From assembly GCA_029259835.1 (NCBI GenBank), contig JAJDEL010000937.1, positions 1-9,812 on the forward strand: DNA of 9,812 bases, given 5' to 3'. Under the pieces are notes generated by a model. It had not been told where the DNA came from. It made no database searches and saw nothing but the letters and a program-made list of their open reading frames with translations. The position numbers and the translations under genes were made by a program. Positions 6,039-9,812 of the stretch are shown piece after piece. Within the stretch, counting starts at the first letter, position 1, and each line of letters starts with the position of its first letter. The DNA comes from Planctomicrobium sp. (GTDB taxonomy: Bacteria > Planctomycetota > Planctomycetia > Planctomycetales > Planctomycetaceae).

Positions 6039-6151
6039 TTTCAATCTTCCAGAACTCAATGTGAGCGCTCGCGAGTTTCATGCGAGACAACTATACTGTA
6101 GCGTTTCTCATATAGATATTCGTGTTCTGCCTTTGAAGAAGATTTGAAGTT
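6039..6151. promoter_or_regulatory. Divergent intergenic region, SDR gene and purD
   Basis: This 113-base segment must hold both promoters. Possible -10 boxes are TATACT (6092-6097, toward purD) and TATAGT (6095-6090, toward the SDR gene), which overlap; neither has a good -35 partner. Two overlapping eight-base palindromes, GAGCGCTC (6063-6070) and CTCGCGAG (6068-6075), lie on the SDR side and could be an operator, but this is speculative. Confidence 0.35.
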
Positions 6152-7447
6152 ATGGCGAAAGTATTGGTAGTCGGACAGGGAGGACGGGAACACGTTCTTG
6201 CCTGGAAATTGATGCAGTCTCCCCAAGTCGAAGAAGTGTTTTGCGCCCCTGGCAATGCGGGTACAGCCGAGGATGTCACTAATGTTGACATCAGTGCGAC
6301 TGATTGCGAACGCCTTCTGAAATTCGCAAAAGAGAACGAGATAGACTTAACAGTTGTCGGTCCAGAAGCATCTCTGGTCGCCGGAATTGTTGACATCTTC
6401 AAAGCCGAAGGGCTGCGGATCTTTGGTCCTTCTCAAGCAGCGGCTGCCCTCGAAGGGAGCAAATCCTTCTGCAAGGATATCATGCGTCGGGCAAACGTTC
6501 CGACTGCGGACTACAGCGTTTTCACAGATCCGACCGATGCAGTGCAGTATGTCCAGGAACGAGAAGAAACAACTTTCGTCGTGAAAGCAGACGGACTTGC
6601 GGCTGGAAAAGGTGTTTTCGTTTGCTCGGAGAAAGCAGACGCGATTGAAGCGATTCACGAATTGATGACAAAGCAATCTTTTGGAGACGCTGGCAAGAAA
6701 ATCGTTATCGAGGAACGTCTCGAAGGACAGGAAGTGAGCGTGCTGGCACTCATCGACGGCAGAACAATTGTGACTCTTGAACCAGCCCAGGATCACAAAG
6801 CGGCTTACGATGGAGACGAAGGACCAAACACCGGTGGGATGGGTGCCTACACACCGGCTCCATTTGCGACGCCGGAGTTGGTCGACCTAGTCATCGAGAA
6901 AATCTTGATCCCAACCGTTCATACAATGAGAAAAAACGGGACCGAATTCAAAGGGGTTTTATACGCAGGGATCATGCTCACGAATCAAGGGCCGAAGGTT
7001 CTCGAATTCAACGTTCGGTTTGGTGACCCTGAAGCACAGCCTGTATTGATGCGGCTGAAGTCCGACTTGTATGAAGTTCTGAATGCTGCCGCTAATGGCA
7101 GACTGAAGGATCTCCCAGAACTTGAATGGGATGAGCGCTCAGCCGTTTGCGTTGTGATGGCATCAGAAGGCTATCCAGGCTCGATTTCAAGCGGACATTC
7201 CATTCGCGGACTCGACGATGCTGCGAAGCTTACACCGGACACGAAGGTTTTCCACGCGGGGACTGCAATCGACGGAGACAACGTCGTCAACACTGGTGGA
7301 CGTGTCCTCGGAGTTACGGCGCTGGGGACTGATCTTTCGCAGGCAAAAAAGAAAGCTTACGAAGCCGTCAAATGTATTCGTTGGCAGGGTGCGTGGTGCC
7401 GAAAAGATATTTCTGACAAAGCTCGGCAAGCTGAAAGTGAAGCTTAA
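6152..7447 (+). CDS. purD: Phosphoribosylamine-glycine ligase (GAR synthetase)
   Basis: Joins glycine to 5-phosphoribosylamine with ATP, the second step of de novo purine synthesis. The protein is 431 residues, full length for PurD. The N-terminal domain opens with VLVVGQGGREH (4-14) and has PGNAGT (33-38) and VGPE (69-72). The ATP-grasp core has VVKADGLAAGKGV (143-155), the QDHKAAYDGDEGP segment (213-225) with NTGGMGAY (226-233), and the metal-binding LEFNVRFGDPE (284-294). The C-terminal domain ends with the family's GAWCRKDI segment. The ATG at 6152 follows a purine-rich GAAGAAG about nine bases upstream. It stands alone: no other pur gene is adjacent, and the next gene is 301 bases on. 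No truncation or odd residue was noted. Confidence 0.97.
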   Translation: MAKVLVVGQGGREHVLAWKLMQSPQVEEVFCAPGNAGTAEDVTNVDISATDCERLLKFAKENEIDLTVVGPEASLVAGIVDIFKAEGLRIFGPSQAAAALEGSKSFCKDIMRRANVPTADYSVFTDPTDAVQYVQEREETTFVVKADGLAAGKGVFVCSEKADAIEAIHELMTKQSFGDAGKKIVIEERLEGQEVSVLALIDGRTIVTLEPAQDHKAAYDGDEGPNTGGMGAYTPAPFATPELVDLVIEKILIPTVHTMRKNGTEFKGVLYAGIMLTNQGPKVLEFNVRFGDPEAQPVLMRLKSDLYEVLNAAANGRLKDLPELEWDERSAVCVVMASEGYPGSISSGHSIRGLDDAAKLTPDTKVFHAGTAIDGDNVVNTGGRVLGVTALGTDLSQAKKKAYEAVKCIRWQGAWCRKDISDKARQAESEA

Positions 7448-7520
7448 ACAACATTTCAGATGACAAGACATTAAAGGAAACTTTCACGCTAGCATCTTTC
7501 CGATCCGCGTTCGTTAGATG

Positions 7521-7550
7521 GTGAAATGAGAACTCCAGAGTCACTTTTTT
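7521..7550 (+). terminator. Weak terminator candidate after purD
   Basis: GTGA (7521-7524) can pair with TCAC (7541-7544), with a further three-pair ACT/AGT option inside, directly before six T residues (7545-7550). The U-tract is good but the stem is poor, and it lies about 75 bases past the purD stop. Confidence 0.3.
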
Positions 7551-7594
7551 CCTGACGAAGACGAGTACAAACCCTTACGGAATCGGGAATCGAG

Positions 7595-7624
7595 TTGTGT
7601 TTCCACAGCGCGAGTATCTATTAT
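7595..7624 (+). promoter_or_regulatory. Candidate promoter for the receiver-FHA-rsmD group
   Basis: TTGTGT (7595-7600) and TATTAT (7619-7624) are separated by 18 bases, a reasonable housekeeping sigma match. Transcription would begin near 7631, leaving a leader of about 118 bases before the receiver gene. Confidence 0.4.
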
Positions 7625-7748
7625 GGACTCTGTGCGATTGTGAGGCTGCTGGCGGACTAGGCAAGAACTCTAAAGGTACAACCACTTTACCCGATCCAGT
7701 GAAGAGTCAAACACGGTAGAGTAGAGTCTCGAAAGAAGTGGAGGCGGA

Positions 7749-8306
7749 ATGAGCAGTGGAATGACCCCCGTCGAAGTGATGGTCAATCGCATCCTTGTTG
7801 TCGAAGACGATAAGGATGAGGCGGAATTCCTGAAGACATTCCTCACAAGCCAAAACTACACCGTCGAAATTGCTAAAGACGCTGGACAGGCACAAGCGGC
7901 GTTTACAATGCACTTGCCTGATTTTGTGATTCTGGATGTAATCCTCCCGAACGAAGTTTCCGGCTTCGAAGTTTGTGAACGGATGAAGCAGGAAAATTCT
8001 CAGGTTCCGGTATTGATGCTCTCCGCGATCGACATGGACGATGCTCGGTCACTTGCATCGAGAGTTGGAGCCGACGGCTACATGACCAAGCCTTATGATC
8101 CAGAAGAGCTTTTGAATCAGGTTCATGCGATTGCGGAAGAGGTCTGGAAGCGTCGCCACCTGGGAACAAAAGCGGATGATGGAGAGAAGGTCAGATTTTA
8201 TTGCAACGAATGTGGTAAAAAATTGAAGGTAAAATCTTCACATCGAGGTCGAACACTGAACTGCCCACGATGTGGTCAACCTGTCATCGTCCCACTACAC
8301 GATTAG
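7749..8306 (+). CDS. Response-regulator receiver with C-terminal zinc ribbon
   Basis: Encodes 185 residues. Residues 13-135 form a CheY-like receiver: acidic pocket Glu19-Asp20-Asp21, phospho-acceptor Asp63 in ILDVILP, the switch Ser92 in LSAID, and Lys114 in MTKPYDP. All key residues are kept, so phosphorylation by a histidine kinase is expected. No HTH or enzymatic output domain follows. Instead residues 149-182 form a small zinc ribbon with Cys152-x2-Cys155 and Cys172-x2-Cys175, in the pattern RFYCNECGKKLKV ... LNCPRCGQPVIVP. Ribbons of this type recur in planctomycete signalling proteins, which guides the phylum call. The ATG at 7749 follows GGAGG closely (four bases); an ATG at 7779 would still give an intact receiver. 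The FHA gene follows 20 bases on. The output is probably protein-protein or nucleic-acid binding through the ribbon, which is an inference. Confidence 0.88.
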   Translation: MSSGMTPVEVMVNRILVVEDDKDEAEFLKTFLTSQNYTVEIAKDAGQAQAAFTMHLPDFVILDVILPNEVSGFEVCERMKQENSQVPVLMLSAIDMDDARSLASRVGADGYMTKPYDPEELLNQVHAIAEEVWKRRHLGTKADDGEKVRFYCNECGKKLKVKSSHRGRTLNCPRCGQPVIVPLHD

Positions 8307-8326
8307 AACATTCGCGGTGATCTCAC

Positions 8327-8896
8327 ATGAACAAACCTCATCTGTTAGAAATTCAGACCGGTCGACACAAGGGAAGAAATATCCGTTTGACCGATCCTGA
8401 AACGATTATTGGTCGAGCAGACGATGCCAAAATTCGGATCAGTTCGGACGATGTCAGCCGCCACCACTGCCTTCTGATCGCAAGAGAAGACGATGTTCTT
8501 GTTCGCGATCTTGAAAGTCGGAATGGAACCTTTGTGAATGGTCGTCCAATTGATGGAGATGTCATTCTTCAATCTGGCGGGACACTCTCTGTTGGTCCGA
8601 TGGTTCTCAGGCTCGGTGGTGCCGGTGACGATTCAGAGAGTGTTGATGTGAAAATTACAGTCAAGTCACCCTCGCAAGTTGATGAATCACTCTCTGATGA
8701 TGACATTGCGTCATGGCTTTCAGACAACGACAAGAAAGATCAACTCGAGTCAGATACAGCAACCTTTGACACGCCTTCTGTCCCTTCCCAACAAGCATCC
8801 GCTGACACATCCCCCAAGCCGCGTCGAAGAACGTTTGCCTCCGTCGCAGAAGAGGCTCAGGACATTATTCAACGGCATCTCGAAAAGAACTCTTAA
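8327..8896 (+). CDS. FHA-domain protein
   Basis: Encodes 189 residues. Residues 6-96 are a forkhead-associated domain, a phosphothreonine-peptide reader: IIGRADDAKIRI (27-38), the SRHHC loop (44-48) and RNGTFVNGRPI (65-75) carry the conserved Gly-Arg, Ser-x-x-His and Asn-Gly-Thr residues that contact the phosphopeptide. The remainder has no recognised domain: an acidic linker (DESLSDDDIASWLSDND, 119-135), a Ser/Thr/Pro-rich stretch (about 142-165), a basic PKPRRR patch (163-168) and a final amphipathic helix (about 170-187). No membrane segment or signal peptide is seen, so it should be cytoplasmic. The ATG at 8327 has GGTGA six bases upstream. It is placed 20 bases after the receiver gene and six before rsmD, so the three are likely co-transcribed. 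It may serve as an adaptor for a Ser/Thr kinase pathway, which is an inference; no kinase lies in this window. Confidence 0.88.
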   Translation: MNKPHLLEIQTGRHKGRNIRLTDPETIIGRADDAKIRISSDDVSRHHCLLIAREDDVLVRDLESRNGTFVNGRPIDGDVILQSGGTLSVGPMVLRLGGAGDDSESVDVKITVKSPSQVDESLSDDDIASWLSDNDKKDQLESDTATFDTPSVPSQQASADTSPKPRRRTFASVAEEAQDIIQRHLEKNS

Positions 8897-8902
8897 TTCT
8901 TC

Positions 8903-9487
8903 ATGCACATCATTGCAGGCAAATACCGACGACGGAAACTTCAAACCAGTCCAGGCATGACGACGCGACCGATTACGAGTCGCGTCAAGGAATCCCTCTT
9001 CGAAAACATCCATAAAAGGATCGAAGGGAAACGCGTTGCCGACATTTTCGCAGGGACAGGAACAATCGGTCTGGAAGCACTTTCACGCGGCGCAGAATGC
9101 GTGACCTTCATCGAGAAAGATCGCGTCGCACTCGAATTACTCCGAGAGAACGTCGCCCATCTCGACTGCAAGGACGAAACACTGATCTGGCCTGCGGATG
9201 TTCTGCGTTGCTCATATCGCCCCAAAGGAGAGCAAGCCGCTTCGTTCATTCCCTGGGATGTCGTCTTTTTCGATCCACCGTACAACATGGTCTCGCAGGT
9301 ATTCCCTGGCAAGACTTTATGGACTTCGATGAAACGTCTTGGGAAGGAAGGAATCACAGCTGACGACGCGACTCTCGTCTTCAGAGTTCCGAAACAGGCC
9401 GACTTCGAACTTCCGGAGCCGTGGAAAATCGACTGGTCATTAACGAAATCAGGGATGAGCATCCACATCTGCGAGAAAGCCACTTAA
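8903..9487 (+). CDS. rsmD: 16S rRNA (guanine966-N2)-methyltransferase
   Basis: Methylates a guanine in the 30S subunit with S-adenosylmethionine. The protein is 194 residues, normal for RsmD. The N-terminal segment IIAGKYRRRKL (3-13) with RPITSRVKESLFENI (22-36) is diagnostic for the family. Motif I is DIFAGTGTIGLEALSRGA (47-64), the acidic SAM-ribose contact is Glu71 in FIEKD, and the catalytic motif IV is FFDPPYNM (122-129). The ATG at 8903 lies six bases past the FHA stop and lacks a clear ribosome-binding site, so translation is probably coupled to the FHA gene. In many bacteria rsmD neighbours coaD; that gene is not seen here. A closely related small-RNA methyltransferase cannot be excluded, but the N-terminal signature argues against it. 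Confidence 0.93.
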   Translation: MHIIAGKYRRRKLQTSPGMTTRPITSRVKESLFENIHKRIEGKRVADIFAGTGTIGLEALSRGAECVTFIEKDRVALELLRENVAHLDCKDETLIWPADVLRCSYRPKGEQAASFIPWDVVFFDPPYNMVSQVFPGKTLWTSMKRLGKEGITADDATLVFRVPKQADFELPEPWKIDWSLTKSGMSIHICEKAT

Positions 9488-9490
9488 CCT

Positions 9491-9524
9491 TGCTTCTCTA
9501 GGGTCAGGAAGCAGTTGCAGCTTC
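9491..9524. repeat. Two mutually exclusive hairpins after rsmD
   Basis: TGCTTC (9491-9496) pairs with GAAGCA (9508-9513), while GAAGC (9508-9512) can instead pair with GCTTC (9520-9524). The middle arm is shared, so only one hairpin can form at a time. It begins three bases past the rsmD stop. There is no T-run directly behind either stem, so it is at best a weak terminator. Confidence 0.35.
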
Positions 9525-9633
9525 AAATTAACACCTTGATCCCTATTTGGTTTTTGACTCATACAGACTATTCTGCTGAGATTGCAAACAGTGATTCAAG
9601 CCAGAAAGACGCGAACGGGCCTGCGACAGTATT

Positions 9634-9812
9634 ATGAACGAGCAAAAGCAAATTTCGAAACGGCACCGTCGAACACGGGATGATCACGCCACGGAAACCG
9701 CGGAAGACTACGTTGAAGCCGTCTGGGAAATCATCAACGAACAAGGAAGTTGCCGGGTTGTCGACTTAACAAAACGATTCGATGTTTCGCACGTCACGGT
9801 GACGCGTATTAT
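9634..9812 (+). CDS. mntR: DtxR/MntR-family metal-dependent regulator, 5' part only
   Basis: The first 59 codons resemble the start of MntR, the manganese-sensing repressor that controls Mn2+ uptake and efflux genes. The stretch HATETAEDYVEAVWEIINEQ (18-37) is the first helix; Asp25 and Glu28 fall where MntR places its first two metal ligands (Asp8 and Glu11 in the Bacillus protein). It is followed by the winged helix-turn-helix beginning CRVVDLTKRFDVSHVTVTRI (40-59), cut at the window edge. The basic N-terminal tail (KRHRRTR) matches the longer Gram-negative MntR layout rather than the Bacillus one. The ATG at 9634 is the only good start in frame, since a TGA stands upstream at 9592; no clear ribosome-binding site precedes it. 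The 146-base gap after rsmD suggests a separate promoter. DtxR/IdeR iron regulators are the alternative. Confidence 0.8.
   Translation, partial: MNEQKQISKRHRRTRDDHATETAEDYVEAVWEIINEQGSCRVVDLTKRFDVSHVTVTRI

Larger units (their letters stand above)
7448..7748. other. 301-base non-coding region between purD and the receiver gene
   Basis: No coding sequence with a credible start and composition was found on either strand. It holds a weak terminator candidate near 7521-7550 and a promoter candidate at 7595-7624 (listed separately). The rest shows no strong structure, and no known riboswitch was recognised. Confidence 0.5.

Noticed and set aside
6039..6059. Seven-residue N-terminal extension of the SDR protein from a TTG start at 6059.
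   Set aside because: TTG is a rare start. The ATG at 6038 has a GGAAG element at good spacing and gives the usual distance to the Rossmann motif.

Overview
The window looks like a core-genome segment from a member of the Planctomycetota. The main clues are a receiver protein that ends in a small CxxC/CxxC zinc ribbon of a kind common in that phylum, a trigger factor with an acidic N-terminal extension, roughly balanced GC content, and housekeeping genes scattered singly among signalling genes. The phylum call is an inference. No insertion sequence, phage gene or CRISPR array is visible.

Left half, minus strand: the 5' part of fabH (fatty-acid initiation, cut by the left edge); a 396-base non-coding stretch with two inverted repeats; a small secreted protein of unknown role; a Nudix-like protein and trpC, 18 bases apart and probably one operon; a strong intrinsic terminator; then tig (trigger factor). 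Upstream of tig lies a structured leader: a second terminator-shaped hairpin directly against the tig ribosome-binding site, a row of short GTGCC/GGCAC hairpins, a tRNA-Gly(GCC) gene and its likely promoter. Next is a short-chain dehydrogenase-like gene whose catalytic residues are mostly replaced.

Right half, plus strand: a 113-base divergent intergenic region, then purD (purine synthesis). After about 300 non-coding bases comes a compact group of receiver/zinc-ribbon protein, FHA-domain protein and rsmD (16S rRNA methylation), spaced 20 and 6 bases apart. A DtxR/MntR-type metal-dependent repressor begins at 9634 and is cut by the right edge.

Most genes are ordinary metabolism (FabH, TrpC, PurD) and translation or folding (tRNA-Gly, trigger factor, RsmD). 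The points most worth attention are the tRNA-Gly to tig leader, the catalytically depleted SDR, the pairing of a receiver/zinc-ribbon protein with an FHA protein, and the inverted repeats near fabH. No clear new defence or mobile system is present.
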